This document shows positions 37,940-46,704 of a stretch of DNA of 64,000 bases, piece after piece (the stretch's first letter is position 1; each line of letters begins with the position of its first letter). Source of the DNA: CAWIMX01 sp963792785 (lineage in GTDB: Bacteria > Acidobacteriota > Vicinamibacteria > Vicinamibacterales > CAVVIG01); the NCBI GenBank assembly GCA_963792785.1, contig CAWBXO010000004.1, positions 806,001 to 870,000 of the forward strand, written 5' to 3'. The position numbers were made by a program, and so were the translations under genes. Below the pieces are notes generated by a model that worked only from the letters and a program-made list of their open reading frames with translations, ran no database searches and had not been told where the DNA came from.

Positions 37940-38012
37940 GGCTAACGTCGAGGCTTCAGCCGCGGCGACTCAGGATCGCACCAGCCGCCGCCGGCTGCAA
38001 GCCGTGTTAGCC
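37940..38012 (-). repeat. attC site 2
   Basis: Bounded by ggctaac (37940-37946) and gttagcc (38006-38012), with the common core (cagccgcggcgactcaggat ... ccggctgcaagccgtgttag). It belongs to the cassette whose gene is at 40697-41179; an IS30-type element now separates the two. Confidence 0.88.
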
Positions 38013-38117
38013 AGCGTGCATTCATATACTAAGTGCAACACCGTCGCGATGCTCCCGCGTGAGTGAAGCGACCTGGGAGAGGGTAGGCTTCCATCCTCCG
38101 CCAAGAGAAAGGACGCC

Positions 38118-38828
38118 ATGACCCCGTACACCCAGGTCACCTCAGAAGAGAGATTCGCACTATCGCTGCTGCGTCGGCAAGGGCTCGGGGTGCGGGCCAT
38201 CGCGCGCGTCTTGACGCGCGCGCCCAGCACGATCAGCCGTGAGATGCGTCGGAACGTCTGGCGCGAGGACCGCCGCTCGTACCTGCCCGGCCGCGCGCAA
38301 GCGTACACGAATCATCGGCGTCGCCACGCCCGCCGCAACACCCAGTTCACGGCCGCGGACTGGGGCCAGGTCGAGGCCCGGCTCCGTCAGGACTGGAGTC
38401 CCGAGCAGATCGCCGGACGCTTGCGGCGAACCGGCCAGCTCGCGATCAGCCACGAAACGATCTATCGGCACGTGTGGACGGACTGGCGCCAGGGCGGCAC
38501 CTTGCGGCAACACCTCCGCGGGGCCCGGAAGCAGCGGCGCAAAACGGTACGGCGCCTACGATAGTCGGGGGCGCCTGGCGGGCAAGCGGCACATCTCGGA
38601 ACGCGCCGCCGGGGCGGCGCACCGCTCGCGCTTCGGGCACTGGGAGGGCGACACTGTACTGGGCAACACGCAGCCCGGGGCCTGCATCGTGACCGTGGTC
38701 GAGCGCAAGTCCGGCTTCACGGCGATCGGACGCCTCCGCCGCCGCGCGGCTCCCGAGGTCAACGCCCGCCTGCGGCGGCTCTTGGCGGCGCAGCCACGTC
38801 CCGTGCATTCCCTCACCCTCGACAACGG
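38118..38828 (+). pseudogene. IS30 transposase, 5' part (frame break, then interrupted)
   Basis: The N terminus has the IS30 helix-turn-helix (VRAIARVLTRAPSTISREMR), the second part WSPEQIAGRLRRTGQLAISH, and the DDE start RFGHWEGDTVLGNTQPG. The frame changes near 38540, where cgcaaaacgg has one a too many to join KQRRK to RYGAYDSRGRLAGKRHIS. The reading then stops at LTLDNG, the second catalytic aspartate, because the nested element begins at 38829. Confidence 0.9.
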
Positions 38829-39025
38829 GCTACCTCAGAAGTCAAGGAGACAGAGCTTCTCTGATCTGACGCGCGTGTCAGCCCGAGCGCACGACGCGAG
38901 GCGCCAAGCGGTTCCACCATTGCGGAATCACACGCTGACCATAGTCACACAGGGTCAGGTCGAGCGGCCTGCCCTGACGGGGCTTAACAGAGCGTCGTAC
39001 TCCAGGTGGAAGGTCCGAGCATTAT
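38829..39025 (-). ncRNA. Candidate bridge RNA region of the IS1111-type element
   Basis: A 197-bp noncoding stretch 3' of the transposase, much longer than the 91-bp 5' end. In IS1111-type members the bridge RNA is made from this end. Its location is inferred from family rule, not from a folded structure; loops matching the target (around gacaacgg/caccgag) were not computed. Confidence 0.45.
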
Positions 39026-40315
39026 CTACGAGGTCGCATGCGCCTCGACGGCTCCTGGCGAAGGGATCCTCCCGCCTGGTCTCGTCGCTTCCGGGAAGCG
39101 GCGATACTCGCTGCCGGTGGTGACCACAGCGTACGCGACGCGGGCCATCTTGGCCGCCACCGCCGTGTAGCCTTTCCGCCGGCGATCCGCGCTTTTCGGA
39201 TCGGGGCGAATGTAGTCCTCAAACTTCCGGCGAAAGCTGTTCTGTTGCATCCGAATGGCCACCGTCCCGGCCATCCAGAAGGCGTAGCGCAGGCGGGCGT
39301 TGCCGCGCTTCGACAAGTGCGTGGTTCCGCGAAATTGCCCGGACTGCTCGGTGCAGAGATCGAAACCGCAGTACTTGAGAAACTGGCGCGCGCAGCCGAA
39401 GCGGCGGAGGTCACGGGCTTCCGCCAAGATCGTCATCGCCAGAATCGGCCCAATGCCCGGGATGGTCTGCAGCCGGACGAAGTCGGGCTGCGTCGCCAGC
39501 TGCGTCGCGATATCGGCTTCCAGACGTTTGCGCAAATGGCACAGCGCTCGGTACTCCTCGAGCACGATCCGAAACATCACGATCGTCTCCGACGTGTCGG
39601 CCACCGGCAGTGCGACACTGCGACACGCGGTCTCATAGAAGTCGCCGAGCCACCGCTTCTTATCGACCTTCCGTCCGGCGATTTGCGCGCAGGCCGCGGC
39701 GACGAATGCGGCTTTGGTGTAGCGGCGGACGGCGGCGGGACATGGCGTAAACAGCAGCAGCTCGGTGAACCACTCGGCTCGCGAGCTGTGTAGATAGCGC
39801 TCGGCTTCGGGAAAGTACAGCGGCAGATGGTGCGTGAGGAGGCTGTGCTGCAGCCGTACCTTCCGAAGGGACACTTGCTGATACGTCTTGGCCATCTCCT
39901 GCAGGTCCTGATGCCCGGTCATCAGCGGATCAAGATACCGCTGCGTGATCCCACTCTTCAGCAGATGCAGAATGACTTGCGCGTCCTTCGGATCGTTCTT
40001 GTCCCACGAGTTGTAGAGGGCCTCGCGGGTGCGGGCGACGGCAATCGATGACACCAGGCAGAGATGGAACCCGGCCTGCCCGAGGACGTAGGCCAGAGGC
40101 CGATGGTAGTCGCCGGTCGGCTCGAAGGCGATCTCGCACGGCCGCTCGAACGCGCAGAGCGTCGCCACGAAGCGGTCGATCTCGGTCTTGGTATTCGCGA
40201 TGCGCATCGCACGCCGTTGGCCGCTCGGCAGCTCCACCAGCACTTCGTGGGTCAGCTTCGCAACGTCGATCGCTACCCGCACGGCTGAGGACGTGGTAGA
40301 AGATTTCGAGGTCAT
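39026..40315 (-). CDS. IS110-family (IS1111-type) transposase/recombinase
   Basis: A 429-residue intact protein. The RuvC-like N-terminal DEDD domain shows VRVAIDVAKLTHEVLVELP, EIAFEPTGDYHRPLAYVLGQ and NSWDKNDPKDAQVILHLLKS. The C-terminal Transposase_20 domain has LQTIPGIGPILAMTILAEAR and RGTTHLSKRGNARLRYAFWM with the conserved serine region. These enzymes join DNA via a serine guided by a bridge RNA. The gene is complete, so this element may still be active. Confidence 0.92.
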   Translation of the reverse strand: MTSKSSTTSSAVRVAIDVAKLTHEVLVELPSGQRRAMRIANTKTEIDRFVATLCAFERPCEIAFEPTGDYHRPLAYVLGQAGFHLCLVSSIAVARTREALYNSWDKNDPKDAQVILHLLKSGITQRYLDPLMTGHQDLQEMAKTYQQVSLRKVRLQHSLLTHHLPLYFPEAERYLHSSRAEWFTELLLFTPCPAAVRRYTKAAFVAAACAQIAGRKVDKKRWLGDFYETACRSVALPVADTSETIVMFRIVLEEYRALCHLRKRLEADIATQLATQPDFVRLQTIPGIGPILAMTILAEARDLRRFGCARQFLKYCGFDLCTEQSGQFRGTTHLSKRGNARLRYAFWMAGTVAIRMQQNSFRRKFEDYIRPDPKSADRRRKGYTAVAAKMARVAYAVVTTGSEYRRFPEATRPGGRIPSPGAVEAHATS

Positions 40316-40406
40316 GGCTGGCAGTCTCCTCTGGTCTGAGTTGTGGCAAACCCATTCTAGAGAAGCACTTGTCCTGCCTTGACCTCACATTCCGAAGGTA
40401 CTATGG

Positions 40407-40656
40407 CACCGAGTTCCACCGCTACCGGGCGCTCGAGGCGCGGACCGCGGTCCCGTGCTACTTCGCAACGCCGCATCACGCCTGGGAGCGAGGCACCAAC
40501 GAGAACACGAACGGGCTCATCCGGCAGTACTTGCCGAAGCACACCAGCATGGAGCACGTGACCCAGCGCGACTGCCAACGCATCGCCGACACACTCAATC
40601 GCCGGCCACGCAAGCGTCTCGGATTCAGAACCCCTGAGGAGGTCTATGTCCCGTGA
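40407..40656 (+). pseudogene. IS30 transposase, 3' part
   Basis: It continues the IS30 DDE domain after the nested element: TEFHRYRALEARTAVPCYFA, then HHAWERGTNENTNGLIRQYL with the catalytic glutamate, and TLNRRPRKRLGFRTPEEVY. The stop is 40654-40656, 7 bp before the right inverted repeat. Confidence 0.9.
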
Positions 40657-40696
40657 CTATCGATGTTGCACTTCAAACTTGATATCAGACCGCACG

Positions 40697-41179
40697 TCAC
40701 AAACAATCGCCGCTCGTGCAGTGTACGAACAGCATGATGATTGGGAGGCATTGCGCGAAGAGCAGTGACACCGTCACGATCCACGCGGCGATCACCCATC
40801 GCCGCCCGAATACCTCTCGAGCTCGTAAGGCCAGACGGCCGATCAGGAGAGGGATGCCGGCGGACAGCATGACAAAGGCAATGAAATCGCGCGCCATTGG
40901 AGTGCGGGGCCACATAGCGACGATAACAACGCATGCCGCCAAGAAGCTGGCCGCCGAAATCACCCATGAGATCAATCGCCATTGTGGTGGCCGCTGGATC
41001 GCGCCGGTGAGGCTGCAAATCGCCAACATGCACCCGGCTGAGACCAGTGGAGTGAGAGTTGCCCAGAAGATGGTGTGCCACCCGAAACGAATAGCCACTC
41101 CCACAACCGGGCCGACCAATACAAACGGTGCTGCGTAGACGATGACCTTCAGAACGCCAGATTCGTCCGCGTTAGTCAT
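40697..41179 (-). CDS. Hypothetical membrane protein (cassette)
   Basis: A 160-residue protein with about four membrane helices (VIVYAAPFVLVGPVVGVAI, FWATLTPLVSAGCMLAICSL, WVISAASFLAACVVIVAMW, WVIAAWIVTVSLLFAQCLPI). No family recognised. Its cassette runs from attC3 (41196) to attC2 (37940), with an IS30-type element inserted between the gene's stop and its own attC. Confidence 0.6.
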   Translation of the reverse strand: MTNADESGVLKVIVYAAPFVLVGPVVGVAIRFGWHTIFWATLTPLVSAGCMLAICSLTGAIQRPPQWRLISWVISAASFLAACVVIVAMWPRTPMARDFIAFVMLSAGIPLLIGRLALRAREVFGRRWVIAAWIVTVSLLFAQCLPIIMLFVHCTSGDCL

Positions 41180-41195
41180 GGATGCCCGTTCGCCG

Positions 41196-41352
41196 GCCTA
41201 ACGCACAGCGCTCAGCCGCGAGCGAAGCAGCCCGGCGCGCGGTTGAGCCCGGTCGATGATAACGCCACTGCGCCGATCCAGTTCACCGGCGTCGCCGGTC
41301 GATTGAGCCCCGATGGTGATGCGCAGCTCGTCGGCTGCAGCGCGTGTTAGAC
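41196..41352 (-). repeat. attC site 3 (long, 157 bp)
   Basis: Bounded by gcctaac (41196-41202) and gttagac (41346-41352). Outer arms cagcgctcagccgcgagc and gctcgtcggctgcagcgc are far apart, with an inner region rich in gttgagcccggtcgat repeats. It is nearly identical to attC16 (51866-52024) and belongs to the gene-poor cassette at 41353-41676. Confidence 0.75.
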
Positions 41353-41676
41353 GGTCCGTCGATGGAGCACCACGCCGACCGTATCGACGCCGGGCCGACC
41401 ACCGGCCCAGAAACCACCCGGAGCGGCGCGCGCTCGACGAGCCCCTGCGTCCGCACAAAACAAGGCGACGACTTCGGCCCTGCCGCGCTCGGAACCCGCG
41501 CGCCGCGCCCCGGACCGAGCTTGAACGTCCAAGGTGCCGCCGACCCGCCGCTACCCACACGATCGATCGATGGAGCCCGAAGCCCGCTCGAACAGCCGGG
41601 CGGAGAAGCCGAGTGAGTGAACCACTTCAAACGGCCGAGTGAGCCCAAATCCGAAAGGTGTTCTTCCTCTATCCGT
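41353..41676 (-). other. Gene cassette without a convincing gene (copy 1)
   Basis: A 324-bp cassette body between attC3 and attC4. Minus-strand ORFs exist (61 residues at 41347-41532; a longer one at 41283-41648 that runs through the attC), but neither has recognisable domains or a clear ribosome-binding site. An almost identical copy is at 52025-52346. It may be noncoding, regulatory or encode a very small protein. Confidence 0.5.
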
Positions 41677-41749
41677 CTCTAACGTCCAGGCTTCAGCCGC
41701 GGCGGCTCAGGATCGCACCTGCCGCCGACGGCTGCAAGCCGTGTTAGGC
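41677..41749 (-). repeat. attC site 4
   Basis: Bounded by ctctaac (41677-41683) and gttaggc (41743-41749), common core type. Identical over its length to attC15 (50975-51047) except at the left 7-mer, where two extra bases (ct) sit at the junction. It belongs to the cassette of the broken membrane-protein gene at 43062-43812. Confidence 0.9.
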
Positions 41750-41775
41750 AGCGCTTGAACACGCCCTGCGGCTAG

Positions 41776-43052
41776 GAGGTTGCTGAAAAACGCATGGTAA
41801 ATGATCGACAGATGCGCGGTCGCGTACTACCATGGCGATCATGCGAGGAGACGATCGACAGCCGCGTGCGATGTTCAGCTACGTGTCCGCCGAGGAGCGG
41901 GTGCCGCAGGATCATCCGCTCCGAGCCATCCGCACCTTTGTCGACGAGATTCTGCGGGAGATGACGCGCGAGTTCGAGGCGCTCTATGCGCAGGACGGCC
42001 GGCCGTCGATTCCGCCCGAGCGCCTGTTGCGGGCGCAGTTGCTGCAACTGTTTTACTCGATTCGGAGTGAGCGGCTGCTGATGGAGCAACTCGACTACAA
42101 CATTCTGTTTCGCTGGTTCGTGGGCCTGGAAATGGACGAACCGGTCTGGGTCCCGACGGTCTTCACGAAGAACCGGGATCGGCTGCTGCAACATGCCGTG
42201 GCCCACAGCTTCTTTCAGCGCGTGATCGCGCGCGCGTCCGATCTGATGTCGGACGAGCATTTCACCGTCGACGGGACGCTGCTCGAGGCGTGGGCCAGTC
42301 AGAAGAGTTTTCAACGGAAGGACGGCGACACCGACGGTGATGGGCGCAACTTCCGGGGGCAGGAGCGCAAGAACGACACGCATGCCTCGACGACGGATCC
42401 CGACGCCCGGTTGTATCGGAAGTCGAACAACGCGGAGGCGCGGTTGGCGTATCTGGGCCACCTGCTGATGGAGAATCGCCACGGCCTGATCGTCGACGCC
42501 CAGGCGACGGTCGCCGACGGGTTTGCCGAGCGCGAGGCCGCGGCGACGATGCTCAGTACGCACTGGCGGTTTGCGCCGCCGCGGCACCGCACCGTCGGCG
42601 CCGACAAAGCGTATGACACGTTCGACTTCGTCGACCAGGTGCGCGAGGTCGGCATGACGCCCCACGTCGCGCAAAACGACACCCGACGCGGTGGCAGCGC
42701 GATCGACGGCCGCACGACGCGACACGCCGGCTACGCGATGAGTCAGCACGCGCGTCCGCGCATCGAGCGGGCGTTCGCCTGGCTCAAGACCATTGCGGGC
42801 CTGCGCAAGGTCAAGCTGCGCGGCCTCGCGACCGTGGATGCGCTCTTCGTCTTCGCCAGTGCCGCCTTCAACATCAAACGGATCGTCACGTTGCGGGCGG
42901 CGGCCGGATGACACGCGACACCTGGCACACGGGCTGCGATTCGCTCGGTCCGGCGGGACGAACGGAACGCGGACCGTCGCCGTTTCGATGGCGTTGCCCA
43001 CATCCCCGACAGAGATCGAGCGCATGATCACTCGTTTTTCAGCGACTTCCTC
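41776..43052 (+). mobile_element. IS5-family insertion sequence (1277 bp)
   Basis: The uninterrupted cassette copy at 51048-51090 shows the empty site (gcggctag | tactacc), which fixes the ends. Inverted ends are gaggttgctgaaaaacg at the left and gaggaagtcgctgaaaaacg (reverse of the right end). The single transposase gene is intact. No clear target duplication beyond a shared g. Confidence 0.88.
41832..42911 (+). CDS. IS5-family transposase
   Basis: A 359-residue DDE transposase. The N-terminal DUF772-like region is SYVSAEERVPQDHPLRAIRT ... LEMDEPVWVPTVFTKNRDRL. The first catalytic aspartate is in EHFTVDGTLLEAWAS, the second in RTVGADKAYDTFDFVDQVRE, and the glutamate in HARPRIERAFAWLKTIAGLR. 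The start ATG 41832 could also be the ATG at 41841. Confidence 0.92.
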   Translation: MAIMRGDDRQPRAMFSYVSAEERVPQDHPLRAIRTFVDEILREMTREFEALYAQDGRPSIPPERLLRAQLLQLFYSIRSERLLMEQLDYNILFRWFVGLEMDEPVWVPTVFTKNRDRLLQHAVAHSFFQRVIARASDLMSDEHFTVDGTLLEAWASQKSFQRKDGDTDGDGRNFRGQERKNDTHASTTDPDARLYRKSNNAEARLAYLGHLLMENRHGLIVDAQATVADGFAEREAAATMLSTHWRFAPPRHRTVGADKAYDTFDFVDQVREVGMTPHVAQNDTRRGGSAIDGRTTRHAGYAMSQHARPRIERAFAWLKTIAGLRKVKLRGLATVDALFVFASAAFNIKRIVTLRAAAG

Positions 43053-43061
43053 GTACTACCT

Positions 43062-43812
43062 TCATTGCACCGCTCGTCCAAATGACTGAACCGCAATGGT
43101 CAGGATAATCACATTGGCAACTGCACCGACCGCGACGACCGTGAATAGTGCCCAGGACACCCTCTCAATCGTGTCGGAGGTGTTCGCATACCTCGCCGCG
43201 ATCACATTGCCCCAATGCGAACGCGAACACGAGGACAAGCAAAGGGAAACCAGCAAAGCCGGCAAGCAAGATGCTATGTGATATCACGTCGCTGAATCTG
43301 GCAAACTCTGCCCGCGTCACCGCGACTCGGACGCCAGAAGTGGGCGCCAGAGCAACACCTGCCTCCATCACAAGTGTTGCAATCCGTTCGGTAAGATACG
43401 TCAGGATGCCAACCGGCGCGATCAGCACGGCGGACGCCAGCACGAACCAGGTTGCTCGTGGCGCCGGCGTCGCGACTGGAGCGGAATCGTGCGCCCACCG
43501 TCTCCGAATCGACATCTGAAGCGCAGCCGCAATGCTGATGGCAACTACAAAGCCCACTGCACCAAACCACAACGGGCGGGCAACCAGAAGGGCCAACGTT
43601 GCGGCCTCCTTCACACCGGCGTCGCTGATCTTCGCTGTTGCCTGGAATGCGCGAGCGGATTGAACAGCCGTGAATGGCACAGGGGTGATGAGAAACAACA
43701 GGGCCAGAGGAAGCCCGGTTAGCACAAGGGGAGCGGATCCGTGTCGATGACTGGATTGGCGGACGAGTAGCCAAAGGCCGGCACCGACAACGATTGCGAC
43801 AGCGACAAACAT
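43062..43812 (-). pseudogene. Membrane protein cassette gene, copy 1 (frame break)
   Basis: Nearly identical to the intact 249-residue gene at 51082-51831. Here attgccccaatg (43207-43218) has four c where copy 2 has three, so the frame breaks near residue 205 and the last ~45 residues are read in another frame. An IS5-type element sits 9 bp downstream of its stop, between the gene and attC4. Confidence 0.85.
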
Positions 43813-43846
43813 TTTGGCGACCTTCTCCTCGTTCTCAGTCGCGGCT

Positions 43847-43930
43847 GCCTAACGTTGCAAATGAGCCGCACGCCGAAGCGATAGGATGGCACGGACCGTC
43901 GGGCGTGTCGGCTCCATTTGCCTGTTAGCC
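43847..43930 (-). repeat. attC site 5
   Basis: Bounded by gcctaac (43847-43853) and gttagcc (43924-43930), 84 bp. Arms gcaaatgagccgcacgc and gcgtgtcggctccatttg pair. It resembles attC9 (47285-47368) and belongs to the VOC cassette. Confidence 0.88.
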
Positions 43931-43951
43931 TGCGATGCTCGGCAATGGCCC

Positions 43952-44392
43952 CTACGCGTTCCGGACCTGAGCGAAGGCAAGGACATATCCGTCAGCGTCG
44001 GCAACCTCGAAACCCCAGAGCCCCTCGTCGATGAACGACAACCTGCTGACGAACGACACACCGCGCTGGCTGAACTCGTCGAAGAGCGCGTCGGCGTCGA
44101 TGGTGTAGATGTACACGTCCCAACGAGCCCATTCGTGCCGGGTTCGGTTTGGACACGGAAGCACGTCGGGAAGAATGGCCTTCAGCATGATGCCGATCCC
44201 ATCCCGGCTCACTCTGGCGTAGAACGGATCGTCGTCTGGACCCTGGAAGTCGAGCTGGAAGCCGAGGCGCTCCCTGTAGTAAGAGACTGACGCCTGTAGG
44301 TTTTGCACGATGAAGAAGGGATTGATCGAAGCGAGACTTCCCCTCGCCCCTTCGCGGTTCGCGCCGTTCGCAGCGGCCTTGGTTGAGTTCAT
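43952..44392 (-). CDS. VOC/glyoxalase-family protein (cassette)
   Basis: A 146-residue single VOC module: ASINPFFIVQNLQASVSYYR, FYARVSRDGIGIMLKAILPD, WDVYIYTIDADALFDEFSQR and LWGFEVADADGYVLAFAQ. The pattern is that of bleomycin-resistance/glyoxalase-like proteins, a frequent integron cargo; no specific drug or substrate can be named. Its upstream side is separated from the next attC by an IS110-type element. Confidence 0.82.
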   Translation of the reverse strand: MNSTKAAANGANREGARGSLASINPFFIVQNLQASVSYYRERLGFQLDFQGPDDDPFYARVSRDGIGIMLKAILPDVLPCPNRTRHEWARWDVYIYTIDADALFDEFSQRGVSFVSRLSFIDEGLWGFEVADADGYVLAFAQVRNA

Positions 44393-44452
44393 GCCGTCGG
44401 GCCTCCATCCGTCGGTTATCTGAAGCGCAGCGATTGTCGCAGGCTAGACAGA

Positions 44453-45970
44453 ATGACTTCGGTCACAGATGGCTGACCCACGGGAGTGATCGCGGGTTAG
44501 CCTGAGCGGCCAGAGCCGCACCGCCGCATGGTCCGCGGCGGCGTGTTCCCGGAGGTCAGCCATGCGCCAGTCTACTCCGCTGTTCGTCGGTCTGGACGTC
44601 CACAAAGATTCGATCGCGGTCGCGCATGCGGCCGGCGACAGCACCGCTCCTCCGGTCTTCGTCGGGGCCATTGGCAGCCGCGAGGCCGACCTCGACCAGT
44701 TGCTGCGGCGGCTGCAGAGCAAGGCCGCGTCGCTCGCGGTCGCCTACGAGGCCGGGCCGAGCGGCTATGGCCTCTATCGCTATCTCACCGCGAAGGGCGT
44801 CGCCTGCCAGGTCGTCGCGCCCTCGCTGATTCCGCGCAGGCCCGGCGACAAGGTGAAGACCGACCGACGCGATGCGGTCACGCTCGCGCGCTTGCTGCGG
44901 TCGGGCGATCTCACGCCGGTGTATGTCCCGCGGTCGAGGACGAGGCGATTCGGGATCTGTGTCGGGCGCGGGATGCGGCGCGGGTCACGATGAAGGACGC
45001 GAAGCTGCGGCTGAAGGCCCTCCTCCTCCGACTCGGGCTGCATTATGTCGGCCGCGCCGATTGGAATGCCGCGCACCAGCGCTATCTCGCGAAGGTCGTG
45101 TGTCCGACGCCCGCGCAGCAGATCGTCTTTCAGGAAAGTGTCCGCGCCGTCGATGAGCAGGTGGACCGCGTCGCCCGGCTCGAGACCGAACTCCGCGACG
45201 CGACACCGCACTGGCGGCTCGCGCCGGTCGTCGAGGCGCTGCAAGCGCTGCGCGGCGTGCAATGGCTCGTCGCGATCACGGTCGTCGCGGAGCTCGGCGA
45301 CCTGACGCGCTTCGACAATCCCCGCCAGCTCGCCGCCTTCGTCGGCCTGATTCCGTCGGAGTACTCCAGTGGCGCGTCGCGCCGCCAGGGCGGCATCACC
45401 AAGGCGGGCAACGGGCGCGCGCGCCGCGCGCTCATCGAAGCCGCCTGGGCGTATCGCCATCCCGCGAAGGTCTCGGCGCATATCCAGCAGCGCATCGATC
45501 GCCTGCCGAAGCCGCTGCAGGACATCGGCTGGAAGGCGCAGGTGCGGCTGTGCAAACGGTTTCGCCGATTGACCGCGCGCGGCAAGCATCCGAACGTCGC
45601 GGTCACGGCGATCGCGCGTGAACTCATCGCCTTCATGTGGGCGATTGCGAAGACGGTGCCGCTGACCGCGTAGCGGGATGGCGGGGAGCGGCAGGGCCGA
45701 GGCGGGACCCCGGTGTGCAGCGCAATCCTCGACGGCGTTAAGAGGCGACGCAAGTCGACCCTCGTCCCTAGACCGAGGCAGGCGCGTGACGGATCACAGT
45801 ACGGTGGTACCCAACCCACGGATATCAGCAGGATCAACCGTCGGTCTTACTGGTCCCGTCTCGGCCCAGCCGCTTCGTCGCCACGCCCATCACCAGACGG
45901 ACCACGCTTCGCTCGTATCGACGTACTACCCGTGTGTCCACGCGCCGCGCGATTGACAAACCGAAGTCAT
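44453..45970 (+). mobile_element. IS110-family insertion sequence abutting an attC site
   Basis: Inverted ends atgacttcggt (44453-44463) and its reverse accgaagtcat (45960-45970) flank a transposase gene. Noncoding ends are about 109 bp (5') and 297 bp (3'), the longer one again being 3' as in IS1111-type elements. The right end touches the left 7-mer of attC6, as expected for the IS1111-attC group that targets cassette recombination sites. True tips may extend a few bases past the repeats. Confidence 0.75.
44562..45673 (+). pseudogene. IS110-family transposase (one frame break)
   Basis: The N-terminal half reads RQSTPLFVGLDVHKDSIAVA with the DEDD motifs AVAYEAGPSGYGLYRYL and DKVKTDRRDAVTLARLLRSG. 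The frame shifts near 44931, where ccgcggtcgag lacks one base needed to give YVPAVEDEAIRDLCRARD. The C-terminal half has ALRGVQWLVAITVVAELGDL and SSGASRRQGGITKAGNGRAR. A sequencing error is possible; if real, this copy is dead. Confidence 0.85.
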
Positions 45971-46041
45971 ATCAACGCCCAGGCTTCAGCCGCGGCGGCT
46001 CACGATCGCACAGCCGCCGTCGGCTGCAAGCCGTGTTAGGC
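45971..46041 (-). repeat. attC site 6 (left box next to IS110-type element)
   Basis: The left 7-mer is reduced to tcaac (45972-45976) because the IS end lies immediately beside it; the right box is gttaggc (46035-46041). The inner core is the common type (ggcttcagccgcggcggctc / gccgtcggctgcaagccgtg). It belongs to the YcxB-like cassette. Confidence 0.82.
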
Positions 46042-46554
46042 ACCGGCCTGCTCACGCTTTGCTGCCAATTCTGAAAGAAAGGCATCCACGTCCGGCAACG
46101 TCGCCGCCACTGGAATCACATGGGCGAGAGTCTTGTCGACAAAGATGAACGCGTGACAATCGGTTCTAGCGACTCTATGAATTGCACTGTAGGCGACCCG
46201 GTGCTCGGTCGCGCGTGTCGTCTCCACCAGCTCGGCCTCGTCGAGCGTAAGCCGATGTTCACATAGAAAGTGGTCTCCCGCCATACGCGCTGCTGATCGT
46301 GCAATGTCTCGGCGCAACAACCATCGCCATACCTCGCCAAATCCGATCGCCGTCACCACGCCGATCACGACCCCAAGGACGAGCCACAATCCTGAGGAGG
46401 TGCCAGTGGTCATGAAGATGAACGTCGCAGCCGCCGTCACGCCAGCGGCCCAACGCGCAGTTGTAATGGCGCGTCTAAAGCGTTGGGATTCAGAGGCCAG
46501 GAACCACGAATAGGCCACTGCATCTCCGGTGGTGTTGACGTAGCGGAGAGTCAC
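46036..46554 (-). CDS. YcxB-like membrane protein (cassette)
   Basis: A 172-residue protein. It has an N-terminal strand, two membrane helices (WAAGVTAAATFIFMTTGTS, LWLVLGVVIGVVTAIGFGEV), then a C-terminal PH-like domain with YSAIHRVARTDCHAFIFVDK and AHVIPVAATLPDVDAFLSEL, the YcxB signature. The stop codon is inside the attC6 right box, common for cassette genes. Function unknown. Confidence 0.78.
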   Translation of the reverse strand: MTLRYVNTTGDAVAYSWFLASESQRFRRAITTARWAAGVTAAATFIFMTTGTSSGLWLVLGVVIGVVTAIGFGEVWRWLLRRDIARSAARMAGDHFLCEHRLTLDEAELVETTRATEHRVAYSAIHRVARTDCHAFIFVDKTLAHVIPVAATLPDVDAFLSELAAKREQAGA

Positions 46555-46587
46555 CGCATAAGTCCTCAGGCCGTCCCATCCTCGCGT

Positions 46588-46697
46588 GCCTAACGCCCGC
46601 CGCTCACCTGCGGCACGCGCGCTTCAACGATAGCACCGCGCGCGAGGGGCGCGCGCGAGCGCGGCCCGGTGCCGTCAGGTGCAGCGGCATGTTAGCC
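46588..46697 (-). repeat. attC site 7
   Basis: Bounded by gcctaac (46588-46594) and gttagcc (46691-46697), 110 bp. Arms gccgctcacctgcggcac and gtgccgtcaggtgcagcggc pair, with a gc-rich inner hairpin (gcaccgcgcgcgaggggcgc). Nearly identical to attC17 (52347-52456). Belongs to the DUF6980-like cassette copy 1. Confidence 0.88.
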
Positions 46698-46704
46698 AGC
46701 ACCT

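Larger units (their letters stand above)
38829..40406 (-). mobile_element. IS110-family (IS1111-type) insertion sequence inserted in the IS30 transposase
   Basis: The flanking IS30 gene rejoins exactly (gacaacgg | caccgag), fixing the ends. Subterminal inverted repeats are visible: gtcaaggagacagagcttct at 38841 and its counterpart ending at 40383 (reverse gtcaaggcaggacaagtgct). They sit 12 and 23 bp inside the tips, as in the IS1111 group. A GG dinucleotide flanks both ends (38827-38828 and 40405-40406), consistent with a core dinucleotide. The long noncoding end (38829-39025, 3' of the transposase) is where IS1111-type elements encode their bridge RNA. Confidence 0.85.
38031..40673 (+). mobile_element. 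IS30-family insertion sequence, inactivated and carrying a nested IS110-type element
   Basis: Inverted ends match: aagtgcaacaccgtcgcgat at the left (from 38031) and cgatgttgcactt at the right (ending 40673). The element lies between a cassette gene and its attC. Its transposase is broken twice: by a frame break near 38540 and by a 1578-bp IS110-type insertion at 38829-40406. Exact ends may extend a few bases. No confident target duplication was seen. Confidence 0.85.

Noticed and set aside
41347..41532. 61-codon minus-strand ORF in the gene-poor cassette
   Set aside because: It has no ribosome-binding site, Ala/Arg/Gly-rich composition typical of random high-GC reading, and differences between the two cassette copies do not look selected for coding.
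44444..44722. Minus-strand ORF upstream of the VOC gene as the VOC cassette's missing part
   Set aside because: It lies within the IS110-type element, opposite its transposase, and has no domain features.
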